Shown: piece by piece, positions 49,728 through 63,000 of the stretch
How positions within the stretch are numbered: the stretch's first letter is position 1
Layout of the letters: each line of letters opens with the position of its first letter
Origin: Fratercula arctica
Lineage: Eukaryota > Chordata > Aves > Charadriiformes > Alcidae
Length of the DNA stretch: 64,000 nucleotides
Assembly (NCBI GenBank): GCA_947846985.1
Contig: CANTUZ010000002.1
Location: forward strand, 11,887,587-11,951,586
Reading direction: 5' to 3'
Position numbers and translations under genes: made by a program
The notes under the pieces: generated by a model
The model's input: only the letters and a program-made list of their open reading frames with translations
What the model was told of the DNA's origin: nothing
Databases searched by the model: none

Positions 49728-50755
49728 AGAATCATATAATAGTTTGGGTTGGAAGGGACCTTTAAAGATCATCTAGTCCAACCCCCCTGCAATGAGCAGG
49801 GAAACCTCCCACTAGACCTCGTTGCTCAAAGCCCCACCCAACCCAACCTTGAATGTTTCCACGGATGGGGCATCTACCACCTCTCTGGGCAACCTGGGCC
49901 AGGGTTTCACCACCCTCATTGCAAAAAATTTCTTCCTTATATCTAGTCTAAATCTTCCCTCTTTTAGTTTAAAACCATTACCCCTTGTCCTATTGCAACA
50001 GGCCCTGCTAACAAGTTTGCCCCCATCTTTCTTATAAGCCCCCTTTAAGTACTGAAAGGCTGCAATAAGGTTTCCTCAGAGCCTTCTCTTCTCCAGGCTG
50101 AACAACCCCAACTCTCTCTGCCTGTCCTTATAGGAGAGGTGCTCCAGCCCTCTGATCATTTTTGTGGCCCTCCTCTGAACTTGCTCCAACAGGTCCATGT
50201 CCTTCTTGTGTTGGGGGCTCCAGAGCTGGATGCAGTACTCCAGGTGGAGTCTCACCAGAGCGGAGTAGAGGGGCAGAATCACCTCCCTCGACCTGCTAGC
50301 CACACTTCTTTTGATGCAGCCCAGGATTTGGTTGGCTTTCTGGGCTGCAAGTGCACATTGTCAGCTCATGTCCAGCTTTTCATCCACCAAGTAACCCCCA
50401 AGCAGGGTTGTTCTCAATCCCTTCATCCGCCAGCCTGTACTGATACCGGAGGATGCCCCAACCCAAGTGCAGGACCTGGGCCTTGCTGAATTTCATGAGG
50501 TTCGCGTGGGTCCACTCCTCAAGCTTGTCCAGGTCCCTCTGATGGCATCCCATCCCTAAGGTGTGTCAACCGCACCACTCAGCTTGGTGTTGTCTGCAAA
50601 CTTGCTGAGGGTGCACTTGATCCCACTGCCTCTGTCATTGATGAAGATATTAAACAGTACCGGCCCCAGTACAGACCCCCGAGGGACACCACTTGTCATG
50701 ATCTCATCTGGACATTGAGCTGTTGACCACTACCCTCTGGATGCAACCATCTGAC
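49728..50755 (-). mobile_element. CR1 LINE, about 1 kb (fragment 6)
   Basis: Reverse-orientation tail (AGAATCATATAATAGTTTGG) and GGTTGGAAGGGACC are followed by more than 900 bp of ORF2-derived sequence. On the minus strand, [37 protein letters not shown] and [13 protein letters not shown] are recognisable. Further upstream are traces of the region around the catalytic motif and of the preceding GVPRGS-like stretch (50680-50700 encodes the end of it). The frame is interrupted in several places. It is the longest CR1 here and belongs with fragments 1 and 3. Confidence 0.96.
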
Positions 50756-52439
50756 ATGTGAGTACTGAATGACATAGAGGGTCAGACCAAAGATCCACCT
50801 CCCCACAATATACTGTCTTCAACAAACCTCCCAGATTGTCTTTAGGAATTCTGCCTGTACTTTTCCTCCCACCTTTTTATTTATATCTTTACTTTCTCAG
50901 GCCCCATCAAGCTGCAGAATTCCTTACCAAGCTCCTTTGAGCATTGTGTCTAGCCAGCACTGGAAGGCCAGTCTGCATGGGCAGGGACATAGCAAGGAGA
51001 AGAAAGCTGAAACAGGAGGAAGGATGCTGGCTGCTGTGGGGTCTACTTCAATCCTCGTCATGTCAAGCCTGCAAGGACAGCGCCTCTGAGTGGCAGGCAC
51101 TCATTCCTTAGATACCTTCATGGAGCGGCAGACATTGTTGGGGGTTCTCTGCTCTGTGTCCCCCTCTTGAGCCTGGTATTTTATTTTCAGTGTCTGAGGA
51201 AAAAAGGAACAGCATAAGCTTCTCCCTCAGACTCTCCCATGCTCCGTTTTCAGCTCAGTGGATTTCCTGAGCCTGCTGTTATCCCTTCCCTCCAGCTTCC
51301 TAAATTAAATGCATTGCTGAGATTTTTACTGCAAAGAAAACTATGTTGATAAACTTTGTCCTGATGAAAAATTTACACTAATTTTCTGCATTAATACTTC
51401 TATGCTCACAACGCAGCAGACCTGCCTCTCAGGAAATACATTCAAATTATTTTTGTTTCAGCGCGGCTGGGAGTGGAGCACACAGTGAAGTGGGTTGGCA
51501 CCAACAGCAGAAGACAGCTATCTTACAAAGCCAGATAAAGCCTTGAGCACAGAGTAGGTGGGTTTGGTTCAGCCAGGAAGATGGTAGAAAGTCCTGGAGA
51601 AGGCAGCTGGGATGTGCATTCATTAGCCTATGATGGGTCCCGCAATGGAGAGGACATGACACTCCCTGCTCTACTAAGGGCACCATTCAACTGATATTCT
51701 CATGGTCCTGAGCCCGGTGTCTAGAATCCACCAGCAATGATGTACTTGCTGACCCATGTGTTTGACAGTTGTACCATTGAACCAAGAGATTGGCAAAAGA
51801 GCGTGGTAAGAATAAAAGGTCATATCCACACAGGATTGCGTTGTCCGCTATTAGAATTAAAAATAAAACAATCTTTTGAAAAGAAGTATAATTTAAAAGG
51901 AAAATGGAGACGCATTTACCAGCCAGCATGCCACTAGGCCGTGTCAGTCTTCTCAACGCACAAAAAGTGTAGTGGACACAAGGGGATAACTTGGGAAACA
52001 CGGTAACAGCCAGGCACCTTAGGCATTTGTCTCTCAGCCTACAACAGCTTTCGGCTTAAGGATTTCCCCGAGTCATAGTTTGTGTGTCTCCAACCTGCAA
52101 GGGATTTCTTTCCCGTGAACCTGCCAGATATCCCCTTTAATTCACAGCAGTAGATTACATTCTTAGTCTGGATGCCGCTTGTTCTAGCAAAACTGTGCTC
52201 CTGCGTGCACAGCTTCTTCACCTGCCCTCCAAGCCCCTCTCCGAGGGAGGCAAACGGTACCGACACAACTGCTGTTCGCACACCAGGGCAGCAATACTGG
52301 CAAACGCGTACAGCACACACGCAGCCTGATGTGTTCCTATGATAAGAGCTCTCTACTTAGAAGGAAGTAACTTTATCATGTTTTCTTTCAAATATTGCAC
52401 TAGCAGCGCATGTTCTTTCCCCACAACCTTGCAAGCAAG
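50756..52439. other. Unique sequence, nothing recognised
   Basis: Mixed-composition DNA between the CR1 and the first GC-rich island. Open frames on the minus strand near 51.4-52.3 kb lack a good acceptor-donor pair. No repeat family was recognised. Confidence 0.45.
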
Positions 52440-52930
52440 CAGATGGCAGGACCCCTCAACCATTACACCCCGAGCTGCCGGTTGCAGCTCTAGAAACGGC
52501 TTTAACAAGCAAATTCGTTCCCCAACCGAGCTACTTCAGCCCCAGACCTGCCCGTCCTGCTCCAGAGACCCCGCTCCCGGCTCGTCCTTCCCATGGACCT
52601 TTCTTCCAGACGGGGATGGAAGGAAATGCCTGAGGCCCCCGCCGCCTCGCACCGCCCTCAGCCCCGGGGAGGGGGGGGGGGGGTGGGGGGGTGGGGGGGA
52701 GCGCTGGAGAGGGCCCTCAGCCCGCTTTTTGTTTGAACAAACATTTCCCCCTGCCGATGAGGAAAGCCGCCGCTGGCCGGGGCTGGCGGAGGGTGGGATT
52801 TCCTTCCCATTGTCTGCCGCGCTCAGCCCGCCGCTCCCGGCGCCGCTTCCACGGGGAAGCCAACGGCCAGGAAGGGCTTGTGTTAGCTATCAAACTAAAC
52901 GCAGACAGACGCAAGAATCGGGGCTAAGCA
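52440..52930. promoter_or_regulatory. Small GC-rich/CpG island with a long G-run
   Basis: GC and CpG content rise sharply over about 500 bp (for example GCCGCCTCGCACCGCCC and CCCGCCGCTCCCGGCGCC). The region includes a 13-base G-run at 52671-52683 followed by two 7-base G-runs, a potential G-quadruplex on the plus strand. A 200-codon open frame crosses it on the plus strand, but GC-rich DNA gives long open frames by default. It may be an upstream or alternative promoter, or a distal element of the larger island 2.5 kb away. Confidence 0.6.
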
Positions 52931-55224
52931 AGAGCGGCTAGCAGGGCTTCAAACCTGTGTATTAATGAGCATTTAAAAGTCTTTCTAATACAGATAAATA
53001 TAAGGCAAAACCTTAAAAAAATGCATCCTTTTTATCCTTCGGTACGCATCGTAATGGCTGTTATAATGCAGTTACCCAGGGGATCTAATGAGGATATCAA
53101 AATATTTCAAAACAAGGCCCGCAAACACCCAGATAGAAGCGATGTGCCTGTCTTCCTACACTTAACTCACTGCCCGCCAGCTCAGACAACGTGGCTGCAG
53201 TTGTAGACACTCCCTACGTGTTTGCTTTAGGATACCTTGTTCTTTCCAAAATCAAATATTTGTATCCTGAAACAAATATTTGGAGGCGGTCCAGACTAGC
53301 CTTTACAAATATGTTAAGTACAGCAAATTGTTGGCAAGCAGTAGACACCAGGTAAAAATCCTGTAAGGTAGGCAAACCACGGGGTTTCAACCCAGCAGAT
53401 GCTTGCGTGTCGGTGAAACCACGGCCTAAATATTTGACAGGTCTCAATGGGTCCTGAAGAGATAAAGGGAATAAAATTCAGTATAAAGTATCTTTATTAT
53501 ACTGAAGATAGCTGAACTTCTGCCATAACTAAATATTTACATCGGCAAGGAGAAGGCACTGCGGCAGAGTAATACATTTTTTTGCTGAAGAACCTGAGAC
53601 TGGAATTGGAGCTTTGTTCTGGAGTTGTGCCAGATTCCCCCGGCCGACCCAGTCATAGGGGGTACCTGGCTGTTCCGGCTGAACAGTTAAAGCTGGTTAT
53701 GTACGCTGCGAGCTACACTCCTCCTCTCTTTGCTTCTGGATGCACCTTAACCATGCCAGCTTGGGCAGAACTGTGAGCTTGGCTGCATGGTAGAAACAGT
53801 AGAAACGATAAAGACCCAAACTTTTTTTTTTTTTTCTTATATAAATATAGCTCAGATGCAATTTGTATAGAGAAGGTTTCAAAGAAAGCTAAGACAGCCA
53901 AGCCAGCAATATCCCATGGAAACTTGGCATATATTTCTATCAAACTTCTTTTGAAAATTACATGCCTTAACGAAATCAGAGCCAAACATCACAACTAAAT
54001 GTTTAACATAAAGTAGCCTTTTTGTAATTATACTGATGGTAAATCCCTTCTTACTTAAAGAATTGCCTGTAAATTTCATTTGCTTTTTATTAATACAAGC
54101 AATATAATGCAGTTAATAAATTATAGTGCCACCGTTTGCTATCTGCCCAGCCCCTCAAGGACCCTTTGAAAGCAGATTACCAGCACTTTCTTTCCTATCT
54201 ATTTATTTTAGATAATGTAAAATGTTCTTCCATATTTAAATACATAATAGAATTAAAGCTTTATCACTGCTGTGCAACAAACTGTTATTTGCATTTTATT
54301 TTTAAAAGAGAATGTAAACTCCTGATGCAGCATTCTCAAAGAAACTGTAGTTTTAGACACTACTAGAAATCTTATTTACTAAACACACTGGAGAAAATTT
54401 CACTGTTCAGTGTGCAAACTCTGTTAAATTTTTGACTGACCAGGCACAATGGATGCATCTTTTTCATCATTAGCAGTCCAAAACTCTTTTAGTAATACCA
54501 ATGACTACTCATATGAATAAAATTATTTGTATGCATAAATGTTCATAGAACTAAGCTTACAGTGTATTTTGATAAAGTATGTCACATTTATGGTCAAGAT
54601 TAATTAATTGTGAAGTATGTTACTTTTCCATTAAATAATTCCTGAACGATTTCAGAAACTTTAGAATGTATTTTCTTAGATATTTATTATTAATAATATT
54701 TATTTCAAAGTCCAAATAAAAACAGGATAAAATGTACATGTTTTCTTGCTACTTGCATATATATATATATATGCACACCTATAAAGTTATGTATTTCCTG
54801 TTACTATGTATCTCCCAATCCTGCAGTGAAAGTGTGGATCTACAGCTCGCAATATATAGCCAACTCTGAGACAAACCATTAATTCGGTATGTTTTAGTTT
54901 CTGTTGCTCAAGGTGAGTATCCACTTTTGAAAATATCTGCAATTTCTCCAAGTTGGACTTCATGATAGGAGGGATTTGCATGTACCAGGGCCAGATAAGC
55001 GGCACATTTTTCCTCTGCAATAAGATAGGATCCAGACCTAAGAGTATGATAAAATACATATATAATAAATAGTTAAAGATCCGTTTCAAATGCATTATTA
55101 AAAAAAAATAATAAAAGAAACAAATAGCAACTCCAGCAGACACCACTAGAGTTCTCCTTCTCCCAAATATCCCTAGCACCATCCTAAACCCTGTTTACCC
55201 CAGAAACCTGAACTGTGGACAGAC
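52931..55224. other. AT-rich sequence between two GC-rich islands
   Basis: Returns to high AT content, with a T-run at 53821-53835 and an (AT)n run at 54757-54773. No exon with good splice sites and no repeat family were seen. A promoter-proximal regulatory role is possible but not visible in the sequence. Confidence 0.45.
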
Positions 55225-55385
55225 AGAAGAGGAGAGAGAGAGAGAAAATTCAGACACAATAAAACTCTGAGGGAAAAAATATGTGGAAGGAGGAGGCAGC
55301 AGCGGCCTGGGGAAGGGATTGAAAAGTTTCCCCTGGCTTAACTTCTCCCCCCCTGCAGCAGCAGAAGCAGCGGCACCAGCACAAG
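55225..55385 (+). promoter_or_regulatory. Possible 5' non-coding exon ending at a strong donor
   Basis: At the left edge of the large CpG island, GA-rich and CAG-rich sequence (AGCAGAAGCAGCGGCACC) runs into a near-consensus donor, CACAAG|GTGAGAGAG, at 55385/55386 on the plus strand. The only ATG in the last part opens a short frame that stops, so the exon would be non-coding. The start is not defined by the sequence. A minus-strand gene from the same island would make this an upstream flank instead. Confidence 0.3.
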
Positions 55386-57050
55386 GTGAGAGAGACTTTT
55401 AAGTCTGGGGAGGAGGGGTGTGTGTGCGGGGGGGGGGTGGGGGTGAATTTACAGCCCTGTGGATATTTCTGTGTCTGCCTCCCCGGCTTTGGGGTGCGGG
55501 AGGCGCCGCGTCTCATGCTGGGTGGAATTTTTTTTTTTTTTTTTAATATGATGGAGGATTATAAACATGGCGCCTTAAAAAAACTACAAAATCATGTACA
55601 CACTGTTCCAAGGAGATGGGGGAGAGGGGACAGGGGAAGGGCTGGGCACCCGGGGAGGGGGCGATCCTGCCCGGCGGGTGCCATATGTGGGGGGGGAGCA
55701 ATTATACTTCATAATAAAATGTGTGGGGCCGCAGGGGAGGCGGGGGGGGAGAAGATGGAAGGCGGGATTTTTTATTATTATTATTATTATTTCGTTTTTC
55801 GGAGTGGGCAGGATTATTTGGCAGCCCGCTTGGAAATCGAGGAGGAGAAGGGGACGGCGGCCGAGCGCGTGTGATTATTAACGGCGATTATTTTTGTCCC
55901 CACACCTTCCCCGGTCGGATTTCGGCTGGGAGGGGGCGGCGGCGGGTCTCCCGCGCCCCCGGTGCCGAGTTGCAACCAGCTCGGGGTCGGGGCGGGAGGG
56001 GATGGCGGCAGGGTGGGAGAGAATCGCTGCCTCCAGCGCTCTGCCCGGGCCTGCAGTGAGCGGGGGAGCCGGGGACTCGCGTGAGAGGCGAGGCCGCACA
56101 GGGTGTGGCGCGGCCCGGCCTCAGCCCCTTTACCTCCCCTGGCCCCGCTCTTCTCCCACACACGGGGCGACCGCTTTGCTCCCCACATCCCCCCACCCGC
56201 TTTCCTTTCCCTTACACACCCCCCGCCACCCCAGCGTCTCCTCGCTGCGGTGGGGGGATGTCTGCTTGGAGGACGGGTCTCGGCCCGAGTAATGGCAGCT
56301 GCTCGACAGCGCCGAATCGCCACAGGAGAGAGACGGCGGGCCCCCGCAGGCCGGCCGCGGCGGGAGAGGGGCCATGGCTTCCCCTTCCCCGCGGAGGGGC
56401 AGAGGACGGGACGGGGAAAGGGGTGAACTTAGAGCCCCGGCCCTCCTCCCCGCGGGCGGGCTGGGCCACCCCCGCGGCAGGGACGGCCTCACCGCCCGGC
56501 TCCGCCGAGAGGGCAGGCGGGGGACGGAGGGCCCCGGCTTCCCGAAGCGCCCCGGCCGCCGGCACGGCCCCGAAGGCTTCCTCGCCGTCCCCATCTGCTC
56601 CGGGGTGAGGGCGCGGGGAGGGGGGGAAGAGGCCAATTTCTCCGCTCGCTTCCTCCGCTCCCCGCCCCCCCCCCCCCCCCCCCGCTGCGGGCGAGGGGCG
56701 TGTGGGCGACCCGGCTGCTGCGGGCCGGGGCCCTCCCGGAGCTCTCCCCGAACGGCTCACTCTCTCCCCCCGGGCAGAAAGGGCCCTCCCGGAGCCCCGC
56801 TGGACTGGGCGGTCGGATTTCGGGAGAATATGAACTACCGAGGGGCTTGCTTTTGGTGGTTTTGGGGGGGGGGGGGGTTTGTGTGTGTGTCCATCCCCGA
56901 CACCGTGTCTCCAAATAACTCCCCTCGGTTCATTTTGTGAGGTGTTTTCCTTGTTCCCCTAACTCAGGGGCTCTCCAGAGGCCTGTCTGTCCCCTCTCCT
57001 TTCTTTGCCGGGGGAGGGATGCAAGAGTAGCTGTGGGGTTTCCTATGGTG
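55250..57050. promoter_or_regulatory. Large CpG island, probable gene promoter
   Basis: About 1.8 kb of dense CpG and GC, peaking at 55.9-56.8 kb, in otherwise AT-rich DNA. This is the classic mark of a vertebrate promoter and first exon. Embedded in it are AT-rich pockets: TTATAAACATGGCGCC near 55560, CTTCATAATAAAATGTG near 55707 and a (TTA)n run at 55769-55792. It also has homopolymer runs: T17 (55528-55544), C19 (56665-56683) and G14 (56864-56877). Several long overlapping open frames on both strands are composition artefacts. The direction of transcription cannot be fixed from the sequence alone. Confidence 0.85.
56374..56604 (+). CDS. Possible coding first exon in the CpG island
   Basis: An ATG in strong context (GGCCATGGC, A at 56374) opens 77 codons that run on a codon boundary into a donor, CTCCGGG|GTGAGG, at 56604/56605. 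The peptide starts MASPSPRRGRGRDGERG and ends HGPEGFLAVPICSG. It is rich in arginine, glycine and proline, as any GC-rich frame would be. A second ATG at 56292 opens another frame (MAAARQRRIATGERRR), so the start is not unique. This could equally be a 5' non-coding exon. No family is recognised. Confidence 0.2.
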
Positions 57051-60000
57051 AGGGTGATGGGGAGCTTCAGCGCGCTTTCCTGACCTTCAGAGAACCGTCC
57101 CCCTGTAAAATACTGATGTTAAGGACTTGGGAAACTTTGTGTGTCTTTTGGGGCTTATCCTGAAAACAGCAGACTTGGGGAATTTGTGTTTTGTCTTCTG
57201 CAAACATGGCAAACGGAACTTTACCAAGGCTAGAGCTGGGGTGGCTTGAGAAGAGGAAAAGGGGTAAAAAACTATTTAATTTGGTATTGGTTGGTTTTAT
57301 AATTGTATAATTTGTCATTTTAACATCCTGGAATCATCTGCCACGGTCTCTGTATTGTAGGAGTAATACTATTTGTTTGGAGAAGATCTTACTGCAGTGG
57401 AAATGACCAAAAGTAGAAAATGCTTTCTTTTCCTAGATATGCTGATTTTATTTTTTTTTTATTTTTTTTTATTTCTGTTCCTATTCTTTGTAGGAAATTG
57501 TTTAATTCTTTAGGGGTGATCACTGAGACAGGTGTCAGGAGGGGGGAAGAGTGGGAGTGGAAGTGCCAGTTTGTGGTTCGGGTTGCAGTCCCTTGGGTTT
57601 TTCTAGTCCCTCTTCCTTCAGCGTGAAGGTCCTGGCATCTCTCCACATTTTTTTTAATTTTTTTTTAATTTTGTTATCAACCATACTGAGCACGCTACAG
57701 AAATTCTTTAGGGAAGAAGACTGTTTGCTGACTGCTCTTTTGTATAAAAGTGAAAGTACTCACAGAATGATTCCCAGCGTGGATTTATGTTTAATGGCAG
57801 CTTTTCCATGCCTAAACAAACCCTCTCTGCTCTGACCAGATACTGGTATGGGGAAGGGAAGGGTTCATGGGCTGGGTAGTACACCAGAGAGCATTTTATC
57901 TTTCTGATGGTGAGTTTGGTTTTAATGAGTGGGGAAAAAAAAGTTACTGTGTTGGTGACTCTTTGTTGATTGTGCTGTGGATGGTGGTCTCTGCCATCAG
58001 GAAGAGGCATCTGCAACTGATACTTGGTATTGGGTTCAGCACCAAAGGCCTAAGTGAGGAAATGACTCTTCCACTCCATCTCATGAGCTGGATAGTGGGA
58101 TGGAAATTAGCTACTGATGAAGTCAGCCGTGTAAGGGGAGTTGTGAGTGTATGGATGTTGGGTGGGGGTCTTAAGACTTTGGTGGTGTGCTTAGAAGATG
58201 CTCTTCTTCCACAGTTTGGAGCTTTATAGCACTAATTTAACAGGGAAGTGCCCTCCAGTTAAACCAGTCTATTTTTTTTTTTTTTTTAATCTAAGCAAGC
58301 ACTTACAGCTATTATTTTTAAATATAAATGTAAAAAAAAATTGAGTTTGTTCACCATGGACTAAAATTCTTAGTAGTTTGTCTTAGTTCTTATGTATTGT
58401 GAGCAAGAGCAATACGTCTTAACTTTTCAGGAAAAAATTGAGCACTACAGAAGTAACAGGAATTTCATGACTGTAATTGCTGTGTGCACAATATGTGGCT
58501 GCTGTAATCTGCTGCTGTGTGTCCGTACTGTTCGTAGGTATAAGTGGTCTGTATGCAGCTGGTGTTCAGGTTGCCTGGGGGTCCCGCCTGCCCTTCCAGC
58601 AAAGAGCAGAAGGGACTGTTTAGGAAAGACTTGAGGCTTCTGCAGGGGAAAAGCCTGGATCGTCTTTTCAGTCTGTCATCTCTAGAGCAAATGAGATGGT
58701 GAAAGGCTGTGAAGTGTGCTCTGCATTTCCACCTTGCAGGTAAATATGACCTACGGGGTGCTGTTAGTGACGTGGTGCTCCTGGTGAAGAAAATGATGTG
58801 GAGGGACCATGAATTTGGCCTCAAACTCACCTTGAAGTGGCTTAGGCTACATCTAGACTGTTGTGCATTTCTACTGGTGAACTGCAGCTTGAGGACCATG
58901 GAACTGTGCTAGCTGCAGTCTCTGAACTGGGATGAAATACCTCAAAAAGAAATAGATAAAAGACAACACTTACAGGTGTTGATTTTAGGCATCTAAAGCT
59001 CTCATTGTCTAGTTTGTTAGAAAATTGTCTCATTTCACACAATTTGAGAATCGGGGGAAATTTTGGAATTGGGAGACTTGTTTTGGAATTGAGTACCCAA
59101 CTTTAGTCAACTAAAGTTTGCGAATTTTGGACATACCTCTAACTAGTTCTCATAGTTACACCCTTCCACAGTCATTCAGAGCATTTAGCTCTGGAATTGT
59201 GTAAGGGCTTCAGGCAGTGAATCTGTCCAGGATAAAAATTCTGAAAGAGGGCAATGGAAGATGTCTTCAGTAAACTTCTGATTTTCTTCTTAAATGGCTT
59301 TTTAGCTAGCTCTAGAGTGGCGTATGTGTCCGTAAAAGAAGTCTCATACGTAATGTAGGTTGTTACAAATGCTAAGTCAAACTATAAACAAAATTAATCC
59401 ATGCAAAGTGTGTGTGTCTCACACCAGTGATGAACTTGGTTCATAAAATGCTGAGTTGTTTTAAATTACTGGCCAGGTGCATACAAGAATTTATTTTCCT
59501 GAATGAGGAAAAGTAGATGGGTTTTATTTTTTTTGCAAGAGTTAGGTCAGAATTGTTGGAGCAATTCTTTTTCCCATGTCTATCCCGTAAAAATATACAT
59601 TTCAAGTCCTGACGACTGATTTTATTAATTGTAGTTGTTTTCTTTCCATGTAATAGGACTTTCTTTAGCCATCCTTCTTGCAGTGATTGTTTAGGACCTA
59701 ATGTCTGATCATGTTCTTGATCTGCAGGGGTATTTTTGTGTTGGTTTTTGTGGAGTTTTTTCAGTCTCAGGATGTGATGAACACTCCTCCCATAGTACTC
59801 GCGTGGTACTTGGAGCGTGGTGCCCTTGGTAGCTGGGCGGTGCAACATATGTTATCTTTTATATGGCTCATACATTTTAGTCTGTCAGTGTTGCTTGTGC
59901 TAAATGTTGTGAACAAAGATTGGTCTTGTCAGGTTCTGGATGATTTTTGATCAGCTGAATGTAAATTTAGCCCATAATTGGGTTATTGTTCTAAAGTTTC

Positions 60001-63000
60001 ATCTGCCAGTCGGGAGAATATAGCCTGCAAAAGAGGTAGTTTATAAGATGAGGTAATGATTCCATTTTGCAGGAATTACTTAATAAGTTAACTCTTACAT
60101 TCCTAAAAAAAGTTTTCAGTAATTTTCAGTGCAGTATAAAGACGTAAATTCAGTAGTGGTGAAAGAGTTTCTTGTCATCTATATAAAATGCAAAACAAGT
60201 GTGGAAAACTTCTTCTTGAAATAAAGCTCAGCTTTTTCTTTAAATGGTGGAAAATAACATTTCTCATAAAAACCCCTTCATTCCTGGATGTAGTGGAGAT
60301 AACAGGAAGGAGGCTGCTAAATACCAGAGTGGGGGTGTACAGTATAATAAATGCTGTGGCCTCGAGCCTAAAGGGGTGAGCCCCTGTGGCACACAGAGCT
60401 CTGATTTCAGAGGCCTCTCTGCATCCGTCTCCTTGCCACACCAGGGCTGGGTCGAGCTGATTTTTTTCCTGATTTTCAATTCTAGTCTTTAAATGTAGTT
60501 TTATCATCTATTTAAGCCAACATCTGCCATCAAGTTAATTGAGCAAGTCCGAACTCTTATTGTTTATTTATTTTTAACTAAGCTGTGAATATTGAACTAT
60601 ACAAAGCATCTTTTTTTATGGGTAAAACTAGACAAATAACTGCATAATGGCTTTTTAGCATTATATTTGTTTCAAAAGGAATAAATAAGTTACTTGCTCT
60701 AATTACACTGTTTCATCGAGTGTCTGAAGTCATACTTACAGGGTTTGAAATGTGTTTTGATGTAAGATGGCTGCGATCAATTTCTTTAAATACACAAGTT
60801 ATTAAAGGGTGAACTAACTTGAATCATAAGCTTTGCTAAATGCTGGGTTTTTTCTAATGTTTTAGTGAGATTCCATTAATATTTTTTATGTCTGTCTTCT
60901 AGTTTTTTTTTCTCCCTGGGATGAGCAGGGTCTTTTAGTCTTGTGGGCAGGCGACAGCAGGCACAGTGGTGATACACTGTGACATGCCCATGAACCCGAG
61001 TTTAAGCTCATGGCATCTAATTTTAGGTCAGCCAGCTTTGGCAATATCCCGTCAGAGCCTGATCCTATAGCTCTACCACATAGATAAATCCAAAGTGTAG
61101 TTATTGAGACTTTTGTGTACAAAAAGACTGGTTTTGATTTTCTTCCAGTCTCTCATTTTCCACTTCACTGAAGTGCAGAAGTTTCTGCTGTTAAAGTATA
61201 GAGACGTGTAATTTGAGTTTAAAGCACATTATTGGTTAAGATGGCAGCACCATAATGTTTGTAATTTCAAAATTACAAAAATATTTTAAAATGTAAGTAA
61301 AATACTGTTACTAGTGTACAACAGTCAGAATATCTTTGCATATACCTCTACACTATATTCAATGTTAAATTCCAAGATTAAATAATTGCAGAAAAAAACA
61401 TAGTGAATTAATGATTATCACTCTTCATACAACTCTCAATTGTAGTATGATATAAAACTAATTCTTAGCAAATAATTTTAGCACCAGAGACAGTGAAATC
61501 TGAAGTGCTAAAATCCACTTATTGGTTAAAAAATGAAGTCAAGCATACCTGAAAAAATACCAGTAACATCCCATTCACCTTTTCTGTGGAAACTGCATTC
61601 TTTGCATGCAAAGAACTGGTCTCACTGTGTTAATTAATTTTCGTCAGAGTACTATTGATTTGAGATCTAGTAATTTAAAAAAAGATGAGTTAAACATATT
61701 GCTGTTTACCTCTCATTTCTCCTATACTCCATTTCCTTTTCCTTTGTTAGTATGTTAAAAATAAATGTGACACCAACTTGCCTTATATTCAAATATATGA
61801 TTTTGATGCAGCTAACTTAACTGATGTTTTAGTTACAGACCGTAGGAGTCTGCTAGTAGGTGTAGTACTCAAAAGCAGCATTTTGGAAAGTGGATATTTG
61901 TACTTTGATCTCGTGCACTTAGAGCAGGGCATTATTATCTGGTCTTTTAAAGATAGGTGGTGAATGGGAGTCGCATGCAGCGACTCGTGGGATATGGTAC
62001 TTAGTTCACTAATTTTAGCAGAGCGATTCTTCTCTTTCAACGTTAGGTTTTATTGGAACGTTTTGGAAAGGCGATGAAGTGAAACAAAATGGAGTTGAGA
62101 GAAAATGATTAGCAGAATCCCAAAGTAGCTAGAAATAATATACGGTGAAAAATAAATTAAAAGGATGTAAGATACGTTTATTGCTCAACAAATCTTTGAC
62201 AGGATCTGAGAGACAAGAGAGCTTTATCTTTCTTAGCACACTATCATCATTTTCTGTTAAGTCTCACACAACATTTATGCATTCAGTAAGAGGATCTTGC
62301 ACTACAGATACCTGTTTACAATTGCAGATGCTTCTCAAGTCAAAATCCAAGTAACAGCCAAGTCTGCATTGGCTCTTCATGCCTTATTACTATTTTCTTG
62401 GTGTCGTTGCCAGTAAAAGAAAACTTCCGAAGAGGAGATAGTCTGTGCCTTGCATAACATTGCAGCGTGTGCATTCACATGCACAAATTAAAGGGGAAAT
62501 TTTACCTCAAAATGGTGGGGGTTTTGTTTCTCCAGTTTTCCTTCTGGTCGGTTGTTAATTTTGTGACCAGTATCTTCTGAGCTGTCACTGACTTCAGGGA
62601 CAAGCGTAAACCCACTGTTCATGCATAATCCCCTCTCCCCAACCCATTGCTTAAGATTCAGGTTCAAAATTGTACAAAATCAAAACAAAAGAATTGCTAT
62701 TTCATAATATGTAATCACAGGCCACTGATTGTTCATTGATGAAAATTGATGATGTTCACTGTAGAAATTTCATTGTTACCAATAGATTAATATTAATGTA
62801 ACGATGGAGACCTTCATCGTGCAAGCACTTGCTTCCCTCAGGCATAAAAACGTGTAGGCCTTGGGACATACTGAGGAATCAGGTTTATTTTCATAAAACA
62901 TTTTTAGAAACTAAAACTTTATGTACAATTCCAATATTCAAAGAAGAACACAATTACAATTTGTTTTGACTGTATAATTTTACATAATGTTACATTTTTG

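Noticed and set aside
52339..52941. 200-codon open frame on the plus strand
   Set aside because: It crosses a GC-rich island and a G-run, has no recognisable motif and no supporting splice sites, so composition explains it.
55386..56940. Many long open frames on both strands in the CpG island
   Set aside because: High GC content removes stop codons and gives long arginine/proline/glycine-rich frames. Only the frame that joins a strong ATG context to a splice donor (56374-56604) was kept, at low confidence.
58709..58912. 67-codon frame after a good acceptor on the plus strand
   Set aside because: No donor closes the segment. The following sequence (CTTAGGCTACATCTAGACTG) looks like a degraded repeat, although I could not assign the family.
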